NCBI RefSeq assembly: GCF_026810225.1
Contig: NZ_CP113865.1
Span: 1,570,001-1,634,000, forward strand
DNA length: 64,000 bases
DNA from: Caldicellulosiruptor morganii
GTDB taxonomy: Bacteria > Bacillota > Thermoanaerobacteria > Caldicellulosiruptorales > Caldicellulosiruptoraceae
Reading direction: 5' to 3'
The notes under the pieces are model-generated. The model saw only the letters and a list, made by a program, of their open reading frames with translations. It ran no database searches and had not been told where the DNA came from. The translations under genes were made by a program, and so were the position numbers. Positions 1 through 9,504 of this stretch are shown in pieces; positions within the stretch are counted from its first letter, which is position 1, and each line of letters begins with the position of its first letter.

Positions 1-85
1 ATGAAGACCATCTTCTCATAAGCTCAAATACCTTTTGCTTGTCTTCATAACTTCCAAAAATTAGCTTAGCCTGAACTGTTACCAC
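1..85 (-). CDS. tnpB: TnpB, N-terminus only (IS607-type element)
   Basis: This is the start of the TnpB RNA-guided nuclease normally carried by IS607 and IS605 elements; the rest lies beyond the window. The minus frame reads VTVQAKLIFGSYEDKQKVFE, then a stretch ending LMRRWSS, the usual TnpB opening. The likely GTG start at 85-83 follows an AGAGGTG ribosome-binding site and overlaps the 3' end of the recombinase gene by about 20 bases, a typical tnpA-tnpB coupling. Whether the nuclease is intact cannot be judged from about 28 codons. Confidence 0.75.
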   Translation of the reverse strand, partial: MVTVQAKLIFGSYEDKQKVFELMRRWSS

Positions 86-657
86 GTCTTTTTGCACCTC
101 TTTGCCCATATATCCTCGCTGCAAAGGACGTGACTATTGCTGTTAAATCTTCTGCCAATTCTTTATTTACGTCTTCTTCATTTTCCTTTCCGTTCAAAAC
201 TATAAGCTCTATTCCAAAGCTTTCCATGAAAAATTTAAGATACTCAAACCCAAATCTCGCAAGCCTGTCAGGATACTCCACTACCACTTTCTCAACTTCT
301 CCTCTCCTAATCTTGTTCAAAAGTTTTAACAGTCCCCTTCTGTTTTCGTTTATCACTTGCTATCTCAGATATTGTCTCATGCTGCCACCCATGAAGCTTA
401 GCATACTCTTCAAGTCTTCTAATTTGGTTTTTAAGGTACTCTTCTTGCTTTTTTGTTGATACCCTTGCATACAAAATGGCGTTTGGCTTTGGTTTCTCCT
501 CTACCATACCCAGTAGTTTTTCTATGTCTTCTTTTTTATACCTTCTTCTTCCCTTTGGTGTCCCAAGTAGAGTTATTAGCCCTTCTTTTTCCCAGTTTAT
601 TAGCGTTCTCCTGTTGTTACCATATATTTCCTTAACCTTTTGCACACTTAGTAACAT
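66..657 (-). pseudogene. tnpA: IS607-family serine recombinase TnpA, frameshifted
   Basis: The gene encodes the small serine recombinase that moves IS607 elements. The first part (657 down to about 356) has a MerR-like helix-turn-helix (VQKVKEIYGNNRRTLINWEK) and the catalytic-serine motif YARVSTKKQ. The second part (about 356 down to 66) continues as INENRRGLLKLLNKIRRGEV and EYPDRLARFGFEYL, as in intact homologues. The two parts lie in different frames. Restoring ...EIAS-G-INENRR needs a small indel at about 354-357. The element probably cannot transpose on its own unless the frameshift is bypassed. Confidence 0.85.
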
Positions 658-747
658 TTAACATCACCCAGTCAAAATTATACCTTTTTGCATTGTTATT
701 TTCAACTGTTGCACACCTCCCCATCTTTGCTACAAAATACTCATATA

Positions 748-3321
748 TTATACAATAAAAATTTTGGACCCTTCCATATCTTTTTTTACAACTATTCTCT
801 GGTCAAATGCATCCATCAAATCTTCGATATGAGTTATCACAAGTATTGTATCAAACTGGTCCTTGATCTGGTTCAAGCACTCTATTATATGGTCTTTCCC
901 TTCTTCATCCTGTGAACCAAAGCCCTCGTCTAAGATTAGCATCCTGATTGAAGCACCGGCTCTTTTCAGAAGCACTTTGGCAAGCGCTATCCTGATTGCA
1001 AAGTTGATCCTGAAAAGTTCGCCACCCGAAAAAAGCTCATAGTTCCTTGTACCGTTTATATCCGAAATCTCTATTTGAAGGGTCTCTATTGTTTTCCCGG
1101 AAGCTGTCTCTTTCTGTGTTTTAAAGTCAATTGAAAAAGCACCATCTGTCAGGAGCTTTAAAAGCCTGTTTGCTTCATCTCTGATAAGCGGCAGAGTGTT
1201 GGCAATTATCTCATTCTTTATCCCATCAGGACCGGTTACATCAATGATGATATCGTAAATCTCTATCTCCTTTTTCAGCTCTTCAATCTCTTTCTCAAGC
1301 GAAGTTACTTTTTGTTCTGCCTGTTTTGCCTGTTCAAGTCTTTGCTCAAAAATACCCATTTCTTTCATTGTGGAAGACAATTTAGCTTCAAGCTCTTTTA
1401 CCTTTGCCTCATAGCCATTTATACTGGTCTGTATTTCTTTCAGCTTCTCTTCCGGAGAATTAGAAGACATCTGCAAAATGTCTTTTTCTATCTCTTCAAG
1501 CTTCTTTTGAAGCTGCAAAGCTTCATTTTGATATTCATTGAGATTCTTTTTAAGATTTTCTGCTTTAACCTTCTTTATCTCTATCTCCTTTAAAAGTTTC
1601 AAATACACCTCAAGCTCTTTTGCTTTTTGAAAAACGCGTTTGTAATTTGCTTCATCAAAGTTCAGTTGATAGAGCTTATTGTTCAAATCCTGAAGTTTTT
1701 TTGTAAGTTCAATTACCTCAGCATCAAAAGTATATATCTTTTCCTGACTCTGCTTTATGGAGTTTTGCAAACTCTCTATATTTTTATATTTCTGATCTAT
1801 CTTTGCCTTTAAGTTTTCAAAAAGCCCATGAAGTCTCTTCTCCTTTGAACGCAAAATATCCTCCTGCTTTACCTTCTGTTCAAGCTGTTCTATATCTTTT
1901 TTGAGCTTTGACAGCTCTTCACCCAGCTTTTCTTTCTTTTCTTTGTATTCTTTTCCCTGAGTTGCTATTTCCCTTTTTATGTGCTCTTTTTCCTCTTCAC
2001 CCTTTATTTCACGCAAACATACAGGACATTTACCTTTATTTGACTCAATTAATCTGTAGCTTGTTGCAAGTTCTTTAAGTTTGCTCTCCACAACCTCCAG
2101 AGCTTTTTCGTATTTAGCAGCCTCTTCTTTTTTTGAGTCCAACTGGGATTTGAAATTTTTTATTTCTTCAAGATCCTTTTCAATACCTGATATTTCCCCT
2201 TTTAAACTCTCCAGCTCCTGCTGGTATTTTGAAAGTTCAGCTGTCTCACCTGAGATTTTTAATCTATATTCTTCCACAGATTTTTCAAATATCTTCTTCT
2301 GTTCCTCTTTGCTATTTTTTTCTTTTTCAATAAGCGCTATATCATTTTTGAGTGATATATACCTTTCATAATCCTTTTGCAAAACATCTAAAATAGATTT
2401 CAGCTGTTCATACTCGCAGGCTTTCGCAGTTATTTCATGCTGGTTTTTAAGATCATTTTCTATTCTCAAAAGCTCATTTTTAGCACTTTCAATCTTTTTC
2501 CTGATCTCATTAAGTTTCTTTTCATATTCATCCTTTTCTCCCTTTTTTCTTCTTATATCTTTGATAACCTGCTCTGTCTGGTACTTCTGATTCATAAGGT
2601 TGTTGAGATCATTTTTAACAATATCTAACTTAGCTGTGATTTCTTTTGATCTTTGCTCAAGATCTGAAATAACATTCTTGATGCTGTCCTGTTCAGAAGC
2701 AATCTTAATATTTTCTTCATATTCTCCTGCTTTTATTTCAAGCAATACCTTCTTTTCTTTTCTCCTCTCCCTTGCAAGATCGTTTATCCGGTCATATATG
2801 CTGAGGTTCAAGATTTTTGCCAGAATCTCCCGTCTGTTCTCCGGAGAGGACAGCAAAAAGTCCTCTGTTCGTTTCTGAGAAAGGTATGCAGAGTGCAAAA
2901 AGACGTTAAAATCAATACCCAGTATCTTTTCAAGCCTGTTTTGTGTCTGAGTGTAATTTGCTTCAGTTATGGGAATGAGCACATCATTTTTCTTAATAAA
3001 AAGTGAAAGATATTTCTTGCCTCTTCTGTCAAGCCTTCTAACAACCCTGTATATTATACCATCCATCTCAAACTCAAACTCAACCTGCATGTAGTCTTTA
3101 TTCGTATTTATATACTCTGTCTCAGAGATTTTTCCACGCTTGCCAGTCTGAAGTCTTTCAAACTCGCCAAAAAGTGCCCATGCAATGGCTTCTGCAACCG
3201 AAGATTTACCGTTGCCGTTTCTACCAACAATACATGCAACTTTTATATTGCTAAAATCTATCTCATTTTGACTTTCTCCGTAAGATTTAAAGTTCTCAAT
3301 CTTCAAAAAAAGCGGCTTCAC
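748..3321 (-). CDS. sbcC: Rad50/SbcC-type ATPase
   Basis: The product is the ATPase subunit of the Mre11-Rad50 (SbcCD) complex, which processes DNA ends and hairpins. It has 857 residues. Walker A GRNGNGKSS is at residues 33-41, followed by long coiled-coil arms. A zinc hook CPVC lies near residue 431, the ABC signature FSGGE near 764 and Walker B LILDEGFG near 795. The gene is last in the nurA-herA-mre11-rad50 operon, 23 bp after sbcD. This gene order is typical of archaea and of some thermophilic bacteria, so the complex probably works with HerA-NurA in end resection. Confidence 0.93.
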   Translation of the reverse strand: MKPLFLKIENFKSYGESQNEIDFSNIKVACIVGRNGNGKSSVAEAIAWALFGEFERLQTGKRGKISETEYINTNKDYMQVEFEFEMDGIIYRVVRRLDRRGKKYLSLFIKKNDVLIPITEANYTQTQNRLEKILGIDFNVFLHSAYLSQKRTEDFLLSSPENRREILAKILNLSIYDRINDLARERRKEKKVLLEIKAGEYEENIKIASEQDSIKNVISDLEQRSKEITAKLDIVKNDLNNLMNQKYQTEQVIKDIRRKKGEKDEYEKKLNEIRKKIESAKNELLRIENDLKNQHEITAKACEYEQLKSILDVLQKDYERYISLKNDIALIEKEKNSKEEQKKIFEKSVEEYRLKISGETAELSKYQQELESLKGEISGIEKDLEEIKNFKSQLDSKKEEAAKYEKALEVVESKLKELATSYRLIESNKGKCPVCLREIKGEEEKEHIKREIATQGKEYKEKKEKLGEELSKLKKDIEQLEQKVKQEDILRSKEKRLHGLFENLKAKIDQKYKNIESLQNSIKQSQEKIYTFDAEVIELTKKLQDLNNKLYQLNFDEANYKRVFQKAKELEVYLKLLKEIEIKKVKAENLKKNLNEYQNEALQLQKKLEEIEKDILQMSSNSPEEKLKEIQTSINGYEAKVKELEAKLSSTMKEMGIFEQRLEQAKQAEQKVTSLEKEIEELKKEIEIYDIIIDVTGPDGIKNEIIANTLPLIRDEANRLLKLLTDGAFSIDFKTQKETASGKTIETLQIEISDINGTRNYELFSGGELFRINFAIRIALAKVLLKRAGASIRMLILDEGFGSQDEEGKDHIIECLNQIKDQFDTILVITHIEDLMDAFDQRIVVKKDMEGSKIFIV

Positions 3322-3344
3322 ATTCTTCAGCCCCCAACAACTTT

Positions 3345-4604
3345 TTAACTTTCCTTCACTTCATCAAGCAAAGTCTTAAAAACTGTCACAACCTCATTTT
3401 TGTTCTTTATATCTTTATACTTTTGACTTGCGGATAAGTATCTTTCAAATGCGAAAACAGGATCTGACTTTTCATCCACATCGGCAATCCTAAAATCCTT
3501 TCTGGTATCCAAAATCTGCACTTCAACCGGAGCCAGAATAAAACAATTTTCTTTTAAGTGCTCTTCTATACTCTTTAAATTTATCTTTTCCTTTAACAAA
3601 CTCTGTGTTTTTATTGTAAGTTTCAAAACCGACGTTTTTACATTGCCATGGCTTTCTTCCAGCGTTTTTATTTTCCTTTCCAACTCTGATAAGATTATTC
3701 TGTTGACATCTCCATCCGGCTCAAACAGGTCAATCTCAAGCTGATAAAATGGTCTTGTTACAACAGGCTGAAAGCCAAACCAAAAATTGTCTTTATCTAT
3801 TTCAAACACCACAAATCCTTTCTGGTCCTGAGCTTCTGAAAAGTCTATCCTGTCAGGTGATCCGCAGTACAAAACTGCCGGGTTTTCAGAGTGCAAAACC
3901 TGCGTCCTGTGGATGTGCCCAAGTGCAACAAATTTGAGCCTTGGATTTAGAAGCACAGAAAGTGGCACTTTTACCTCTTTCCCTACCATAATCATTCTTT
4001 CGCTGCCAATCTCTGCTTCGCTGACCGCAAAATGTCCTGCCAGGATTGTGGGTATATCATCATCACATGAATCCAGAACCTCTGTCAATTTTTTCTCAAA
4101 GAAATTGGCGATGTTCTGTTCAAGCTGATCAATCTTTTCAATTGTCCTGTCAATAAATCTTTCAAGGTAAAGGTAAGGTACGGCTATAATCCTTATTTTC
4201 TCCTGGTTTATCTTAAATACCTTTGTTTCGAAAAATTTATCCATCACAACAATATTTTCCTGATTGAATATCTCAAAAACCTTTACTGTATGATGTCTTG
4301 TTTCAAACGGATGCATATCATGATTCCCCGGCACTATTACAACCAGTACTCCTTCTCTGGCAATCTCAACAATCCTTTTGTAAAACATATTCCTCAAAGT
4401 GGAATTCGGTTCCCTGTCTTTGAAAATGTCACCCGTAATTAACAAAAGATTTATATTCTCTTTTCTTATATAATCCAGAATCCTGTCAAACGTTCTGAAA
4501 AAATCATGAACACGTGAACCAAGCCCGTCGGGAGTTTCCCTGCTGTATGTTGTCACACCGAAATGAAGATCTGCTGTGTGAACACCTTTTACAGGCATTT
4601 TCAA
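3345..4604 (-). CDS. sbcD: Mre11/SbcD-type exonuclease
   Basis: The product is the manganese-dependent nuclease partner of SbcC. Calcineurin-like phosphoesterase motifs appear in order: TADLHFG (residues 10-16), TGDIFKDREP near 58, PGNHDMHP near 94, LAGHF near 190 and LGHIHRTQ near 228, supplying the metal-binding Asp, His and Asn residues. At 419 residues it has a normal length, with a C-terminal capping region. It lies 18 bp downstream of herA and 23 bp upstream of sbcC, so the four proteins are probably co-translated. Confidence 0.92.
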   Translation of the reverse strand: MKMPVKGVHTADLHFGVTTYSRETPDGLGSRVHDFFRTFDRILDYIRKENINLLLITGDIFKDREPNSTLRNMFYKRIVEIAREGVLVVIVPGNHDMHPFETRHHTVKVFEIFNQENIVVMDKFFETKVFKINQEKIRIIAVPYLYLERFIDRTIEKIDQLEQNIANFFEKKLTEVLDSCDDDIPTILAGHFAVSEAEIGSERMIMVGKEVKVPLSVLLNPRLKFVALGHIHRTQVLHSENPAVLYCGSPDRIDFSEAQDQKGFVVFEIDKDNFWFGFQPVVTRPFYQLEIDLFEPDGDVNRIILSELERKIKTLEESHGNVKTSVLKLTIKTQSLLKEKINLKSIEEHLKENCFILAPVEVQILDTRKDFRIADVDEKSDPVFAFERYLSASQKYKDIKNKNEVVTVFKTLLDEVKES

Positions 4605-4622
4605 TCCACCCTTTATAAAGTT

Positions 4623-6290
4623 TTAATATTCCATCTCTTTCAAAAACTCATCTGCTGCATCAAGTACCTTTTTGTAATTTTCTTCAATGTCATTCTTTGG
4701 AACGTAAAGAGAAATAAAATCATAAAAGCTCCTATCATACTCTCTTGTTTTAATAGCAATCGGCATTGGGACAGCATGCCCAATCACAAGCGCCTGCTGT
4801 TTTGAATCAAGAGACTCAATGATACCTCGAAGCTGCTTGCTATTTTTCATACCGGCAAGAGCACTCGCAATGTCTGCCTCATCAGAAAGTGCCAGAATAA
4901 TTCTTGTACCTATCTGAGATGCTATTTCACTGTGTATTTGAGATGGACGCTGGTCTATGCACATAAGACTTACCTTTGCCTTTCTCATCTCTCTTGCTAT
5001 TGTTCCAAAGATAGTCTGCTTTGCAACATCTGGCGACAAAAATCTATGTGCTTCTTCTATGGCAATCACAAGCGGTCTTGGTGCTGGATATTTCTTTCTA
5101 TTTGAAATATGCTTCTCATACATATCCATGTATTTTTTGTATATTCGCCTTGAAAGCACATTTGTGACAAAAAGATAATGAAGTAGCTTATCACTATTGC
5201 CAAAGGTAATGTCAACGCTAATGCCTCTTTGAAGATAGTCAAGTATTATATCAATTGAATTTGTACCGGGTCTTCTGCCATAGCGAAGATAGGGTAGCTC
5301 TTTTAGCATAGAAATCTTTCGTATTAAAGCTAAAAGTGAACTTCTGTTGACCACAGCCTCACTGTCTTTAAACTCTTCAGCAAGTTCTTCACCATTTGTC
5401 AGGATTTCTTCAAGCCAGTGTCTTCCCTGTGCATCCAACCTGTTTTTTAGTGCAATCATTACCTGCTCTGCTGTTTCATTCAAGTTCAGATCCTCCGAGA
5501 TTGATAGAATATCATCAACTTCAACATCCCTCACATCAATCTCTATGGGAAGAACTCCCGCTCTGTTTGCACTGCTTTGATCAATTGTCATTATCTGGAC
5601 TTTATTGCCAAAAAGGCTCTTCAGTCCCTTTATCATATGATTTTCTTCATCAACACTATCCGGTCCGTGGTCTGAATGTGCATCAAATATCAGCAAAGAT
5701 GCTTTGTCAGAAAGAATAATTCCCGCCATTATAATCCTTGCAATAAAAGACTTACCTGTCCCTGTTCGACCGTAAATGCCGCTGCTTCTTTCAATAAATC
5801 TATCTATGTCAATACACACCTGAGTGCTTTCATCCATGTCAAGAACACTTCCGATTGGGAAAAAGCGCTTTGGGTCTTTTTCAAAACTTCCGAACACATC
5901 CTGAATATCGTCATATGTTGCTTTTCTCACATCCGATGCATGAACAGGAATATTCCTTATTGGCTGATTTCTACCCTCTTTCAGGTCAAACGCAAGCACA
6001 GGCTGTGCTTTGAATACTGTGTAAATTGAAGTCCCTCTTGTGATTTTATTTAACAGCGAAAAACTGCTCCCCCTTGGAAGCTCAGATAACGACTGCCTGT
6101 TCATACCTTCAATTACCATATCAGTAAGCATACAATAGTACTTTTTCTTTTCTGTCTGGCTGACAAGGATACTGCCTATCCTTGTATCCTCAATTATAGA
6201 CTGGTCTTCAACCTTTATTGCAAGCCCCTCTAAAAAAGAACCACCTATAACCTTGCCAATCTTCTCCTGTTTATAAAAATTCTCCTGCAT
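4623..6290 (-). CDS. herA: HerA-type DNA translocase ATPase
   Basis: The product is a hexameric FtsK/HerA-superfamily ATPase that moves DNA into the NurA nuclease during end resection. It has 555 residues. The N-terminal ~130 residues look like the HAS-barrel (IGKVIGGSFLEGLAIKV). Walker A GRTGTGKSF is near residue 172, and Walker B VIAIEEAHRFL near 410 is followed by the ATPREMRK-like sensor stretch TIAREMRKA. The gene sits between a small putative HAS-barrel gene and mre11 in one operon with nurA. The operon neighbours make this a true resection HerA rather than a generic DUF87 ATPase. Confidence 0.9.
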   Translation of the reverse strand: MQENFYKQEKIGKVIGGSFLEGLAIKVEDQSIIEDTRIGSILVSQTEKKKYYCMLTDMVIEGMNRQSLSELPRGSSFSLLNKITRGTSIYTVFKAQPVLAFDLKEGRNQPIRNIPVHASDVRKATYDDIQDVFGSFEKDPKRFFPIGSVLDMDESTQVCIDIDRFIERSSGIYGRTGTGKSFIARIIMAGIILSDKASLLIFDAHSDHGPDSVDEENHMIKGLKSLFGNKVQIMTIDQSSANRAGVLPIEIDVRDVEVDDILSISEDLNLNETAEQVMIALKNRLDAQGRHWLEEILTNGEELAEEFKDSEAVVNRSSLLALIRKISMLKELPYLRYGRRPGTNSIDIILDYLQRGISVDITFGNSDKLLHYLFVTNVLSRRIYKKYMDMYEKHISNRKKYPAPRPLVIAIEEAHRFLSPDVAKQTIFGTIAREMRKAKVSLMCIDQRPSQIHSEIASQIGTRIILALSDEADIASALAGMKNSKQLRGIIESLDSKQQALVIGHAVPMPIAIKTREYDRSFYDFISLYVPKNDIEENYKKVLDAADEFLKEMEY

Positions 6291-6308
6291 TTTTTGTTCA
6301 CCTCTAAA

Positions 6309-6908
6309 CTACATATTTGCAATTAAATTTTCCAGCCTTTCAATTACAGGTGTAAGAAGGTTCAGGTCATACCTTAAATACATGTTCAGCTCTTTTCCCA
6401 TATGTTCAATGTATTCATAATCTTTTTCTCTTGCAATATATGCAAAATATAGCATCCAAGGAATTACCTCAATAATGTCAACATCCTTTGCCTTTATAAT
6501 AGAGTTTAAAAATAAACTGTTTTGAGTCGCAAGAAGTATATCCTTCTTTTCTGCCAGCTCAACCATTGTATGAAGTCTTATACTTCTGTCGGGAAGACAG
6601 CTTATAAATTTACCGTTTGATATAAAGCCAAGGATTACGCATTTAAAATAACCTTTTAGAATATGCTGAAGCTGTGGATAGAATTTTTCAAGATCATCGG
6701 GACTTTTCCATAACGCCCGGGGATATCCTTCCTGTGAGATATTCCCTATATCATATCTTGTGGTGCAACCCAGAACAATGTAATCATCAAGTGCAAATCT
6801 TATAAACTGCCCGGGTGTTGGAATATTTTCAAGGTCCTTTGCCTCACATGTAATCTGCGTAAAGGAAATATCTATTATTTCTCCCACCACTTTTCCACTT
6901 GTTATCAT
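6309..6908 (-). CDS. HerA/NurA-operon protein, possible stand-alone HAS-barrel protein
   Basis: I do not recognise this protein as a named family. Its first ~60 residues (SGKVVGEIIDISFTQITCEA, then PGQFIRFALDDYIVLG) resemble the small beta-barrel at the N-terminus of HerA and F1-ATPase subunits. The remaining ~140 residues look helical with no clear motif. It lies 3 bp from nurA and 18 bp from herA. I infer a structural adaptor or loader for the HerA-NurA machine. The open frame extends to 6929; the ATG at 6908 or the TTG two codons upstream, after GGGAG, are the likely starts. Confidence 0.6.
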   Translation of the reverse strand: MITSGKVVGEIIDISFTQITCEAKDLENIPTPGQFIRFALDDYIVLGCTTRYDIGNISQEGYPRALWKSPDDLEKFYPQLQHILKGYFKCVILGFISNGKFISCLPDRSIRLHTMVELAEKKDILLATQNSLFLNSIIKAKDVDIIEVIPWMLYFAYIAREKDYEYIEHMGKELNMYLRYDLNLLTPVIERLENLIANM

Positions 6909-6932
6909 TTTCAAACACAACTCCCTCAAGTT

Positions 6933-8105
6933 TTAAATTATTCTTTTCACTTTGTTGTTTTTCTTTGCAGAATAAGGTAAAACACTGTCCCCCATCTCAA
7001 AAAGCATACTTTCTATGGCTGTTTTGTCCTGATGTGAAATGGCAGAAAACTCATGAGCATGTGTAAGCGAAATAGGATAACCAAAACCAATCTGACACTG
7101 GTGATATATAGCACCAACACATTTTTCAAGCCAATCTCTGTCTTTTGCAACATAAACAGGAACTTCTATTCGGGCAACCTCATAGCCAGTTGCAAGGTAA
7201 ACATAAGTAATGTCTGTGTCTTCAAACTCATCAAAAGCTCTTCCCAGTGTATAAAACACATTTGAGTGCTGTCCATTTTTCAGATGTGAGAACAAAAACA
7301 CATCTCTTATTCTCTCTATCTTCTCACAATCTCTCTTTTCTTCTTTGCTGCACTCCCTGCAATCAATCCTTGTCTTTTCACATTTATAAATTCTATAAAG
7401 ATTTGAAATAATAGAGTTTTTTGGCATTGATATAAAACCACAAACTGCAATGCTTTTCTTTTCCGCAAGCTCAAAAATCCTTTCAAGCTCAGGATTTGCC
7501 CTCCTGCCAAAGCGCAAACCCTGCCTGTCCTGTGTCCAGTCGATAAGATTCCCGTCATAAAGAACAAGTCTCAGTTCACTCCTGGGTAAAGAGTTTTCAA
7601 CATAATCCAAAATAGCCATGTACTCTTTTGCCTGTCTTTCTCTTGATATTTCTGAGGGACTTTTGATTGCCTGAGCTTCTTTTCTTGAGTAAAGTTCTTC
7701 ATCAAGGTAGATGTATGGATATGTCTGGTAATTAAAATGGCTATTTTTACTATCATAAACAATATCCACACAGGCAATGTTCAAAAGATAGTAGGGTTGT
7801 GAGATATGCCTGTCAATCTCTGTATTGCTGCCATCTACCGCAAATACCTCATAACTTGTCTGAATTTCACATAAAAAACTCATCATGAATTCATCAAAAT
7901 TACTGTAATATGGAAGACAAAATAAGATTTCATTTTTTTCAGCTTTCCCTGGAATTTTTGAAAGTACACTTTCTACTTTTTGATTATCTAAAAAGCTCAA
8001 AAATTGAAGAACTTCATGAATATTTTCTTTTACCTCTTTTTCCTTTTCCTGTATCACATTTTTCTTCTGGTTTATCTGTTGAACTAAACTGTGAAAATCT
8101 AACAT
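6933..8105 (-). CDS. nurA: NurA 5'-3' nuclease
   Basis: The product is the nuclease that acts with HerA and Mre11-Rad50 in DNA end resection. It has 390 residues. After an N-terminal coiled coil (residues 1-50) come the NurA metal-binding motifs: FAVDGSNTEID near residue 88 and LVLYDGNLIDW near 178. A region with CRECSKEEKRDCEK near 270 could be a lineage-specific Cys cluster. It is the first gene of the minus-strand resection operon, with GGATGTGAG ahead of the ATG. Confidence 0.87.
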   Translation of the reverse strand: MLDFHSLVQQINQKKNVIQEKEKEVKENIHEVLQFLSFLDNQKVESVLSKIPGKAEKNEILFCLPYYSNFDEFMMSFLCEIQTSYEVFAVDGSNTEIDRHISQPYYLLNIACVDIVYDSKNSHFNYQTYPYIYLDEELYSRKEAQAIKSPSEISRERQAKEYMAILDYVENSLPRSELRLVLYDGNLIDWTQDRQGLRFGRRANPELERIFELAEKKSIAVCGFISMPKNSIISNLYRIYKCEKTRIDCRECSKEEKRDCEKIERIRDVFLFSHLKNGQHSNVFYTLGRAFDEFEDTDITYVYLATGYEVARIEVPVYVAKDRDWLEKCVGAIYHQCQIGFGYPISLTHAHEFSAISHQDKTAIESMLFEMGDSVLPYSAKKNNKVKRII

Positions 8106-8187
8106 TTTCTCACATCCAGTATTTTTAAATTAATCGAAGAAGTTTACTTTTTTAATTATATCATTTAAAACAAAATTTATCAAACAT

Positions 8188-8661
8188 TTATTCGTGCAAT
8201 AGAACAACTGCATATGCTGAAATTCCTTCTTCTCTTCCTTCAAAGCCCAAACCTTCTGTGGTTTTTCCCTTAATATTAACCTGAGTTTTTTCAATATTTA
8301 AGGCTTTTGCAATGTTTGTCTTCATCTCATCGGTGTATGGAGAAATCTTTGGCTTTTGTGCAACAACTGTTGTGTCTATGTTGACTATACTCATTCCTTT
8401 GCTTACCAAAAGTTTTGAAACCTCTTTTAAAAGGGTGATGCTTGAAATGTCCTTATATTTCATATCAGTGTCAGGAAATAGCTTTCCAATATCATTCTCG
8501 CCCATAGCTCCAAGTATTGCGTCAATTATCGCGTGAATCAAGACATCTGCATCAGAATGCCCCAGAAGCCCTTTTTCAAATGGAATTTCAACACCGCCCA
8601 AAATTAGTTTTCTTTTCTCTTCAAATCTGTGAACATCATATCCAATCCCCACCCTAAACAT
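8188..8661 (-). CDS. ispF: 2-C-methyl-D-erythritol 2,4-cyclodiphosphate synthase
   Basis: This enzyme forms the cyclic diphosphate intermediate of the non-mevalonate (MEP) isoprenoid pathway. The frame opens with [11 protein letters not shown], which supplies the zinc-binding Asp and His, followed by [20 protein letters not shown] and a C-terminal [19 protein letters not shown]. It has 157 residues, the usual length. The start is the ATG at 8661, after GGGGAG, rather than the longer frame at 8682. The start overlaps or abuts the preceding mntA-like gene on the same strand. Confidence 0.95.
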   Translation of the reverse strand: MFRVGIGYDVHRFEEKRKLILGGVEIPFEKGLLGHSDADVLIHAIIDAILGAMGENDIGKLFPDTDMKYKDISSITLLKEVSKLLVSKGMSIVNIDTTVVAQKPKISPYTDEMKTNIAKALNIEKTQVNIKGKTTEGLGFEGREEGISAYAVVLLHE

Positions 8662-8665
8662 CTGT

Positions 8666-8965
8666 TTAAACTCCCCTTTCAAATATTACAATTCCTTCTT
8701 TCAAGATTCTATTTTTGAAGGTCTCATTTTCCAATCCCTCAAGTTCAACTATGTCAATTTTATAAAGCCCTGCAGCCTCGTCAAGATCCAATTTGAATTC
8801 AGGTGACATTTTGCCATCCACAATTATTGCAATATCAATGTCTGAATATTTAGTAAAATCACCCCTTGCTCTTGAACCAAACAATATAGCTTTCTTGATA
8901 GACTTTTCATTTCTGATAAGATTTATAATCCTGTCAAATATGACTTCTTCAATCCCAAATTTCAT
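8666..8965 (-). CDS. MNT-domain nucleotidyltransferase (MntA-like antitoxin)
   Basis: This is a minimal nucleotidyltransferase of 99 residues with the motif [15 protein letters not shown], matching the GSX10DXD signature of MntA antitoxins, which inactivate HepT-type HEPN toxins by adding AMP. Its ATG overlaps the stop of the upstream toxin-like gene (ATGA), so the two were translated as a pair. The partner now carries a nonsense codon, leaving this protein as an apparently orphaned antitoxin. Confidence 0.85.
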   Translation of the reverse strand: MKFGIEEVIFDRIINLIRNEKSIKKAILFGSRARGDFTKYSDIDIAIIVDGKMSPEFKLDLDEAAGLYKIDIVELEGLENETFKNRILKEGIVIFERGV

Positions 8966-9384
8966 TTAATCAGCTCCTCAACTCTTTTTTCAATCGTCTC
9001 AAATAAAGGCAGATAATCGCTTTTGATTCTCTCAAAAATAGCTTTGGCAACACGTTCATCGTAAGTGTGAACAGTCAAATTTCTATCTTCTATCATCTTG
9101 AGCCACTTCTCCTAATCCTCAATCAAACACACAGAAAATGCCTCCTTGAAAACTGCTCTGGGTGAAGAAATGCCAACAATACCCTGATATTCCAAATACA
9201 CCTTCAATAGTTTCCATGCAAGCTCATAGGTAAATTCAAATCTTTGAATAGCACCGTCATACAAAAGAGGATTATCGGTGTTTTGTGCTACAGCTTCTTT
9301 CAATTTCAAAAGTGCTTTTTGAAACCTGGCAAATTTATCTCTGACCTTTTCCAAATCCTTCATCCCCCATTTTATTTTTTCCAA
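8962..9384 (-). pseudogene. HepT/HI0074-type HEPN toxin, interrupted by a stop codon
   Basis: The partner of the MNT antitoxin is a helical protein of the nucleotidyltransferase-substrate-binding (HI0074) or HepT type. The open part (9384-9112) has 90 residues and ends ...SVCLIED. After a TAG at 9114-9112 the same frame continues to 8962 as EKWLKMIEDRNLTVHTYDER and about 29 more residues. The RX4HXY catalytic motif of HEPN RNases (RNLTVHTY) lies just after the stop, so the truncated protein lacks its active site. Read-through of TAG is possible but nothing local supports it. Confidence 0.85.
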
Positions 9385-9504
9385 GCGTCTGTTATTAAAA
9401 TTATATCACACCAAACTAAATTTTTAGTTTTTCAAAAAGATTTGACATGCAAAGTTTTTTGATGATATTATTAAATAAACACCAAAAGTAAATAGCTCAT
9501 AATA

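Noticed and set aside
9112..9114. TAG read as a pyrrolysine or recoding codon in the HepT-like gene
   Set aside because: No recoding element is visible and HEPN toxins are not known to use pyrrolysine; a nonsense mutation is simpler.
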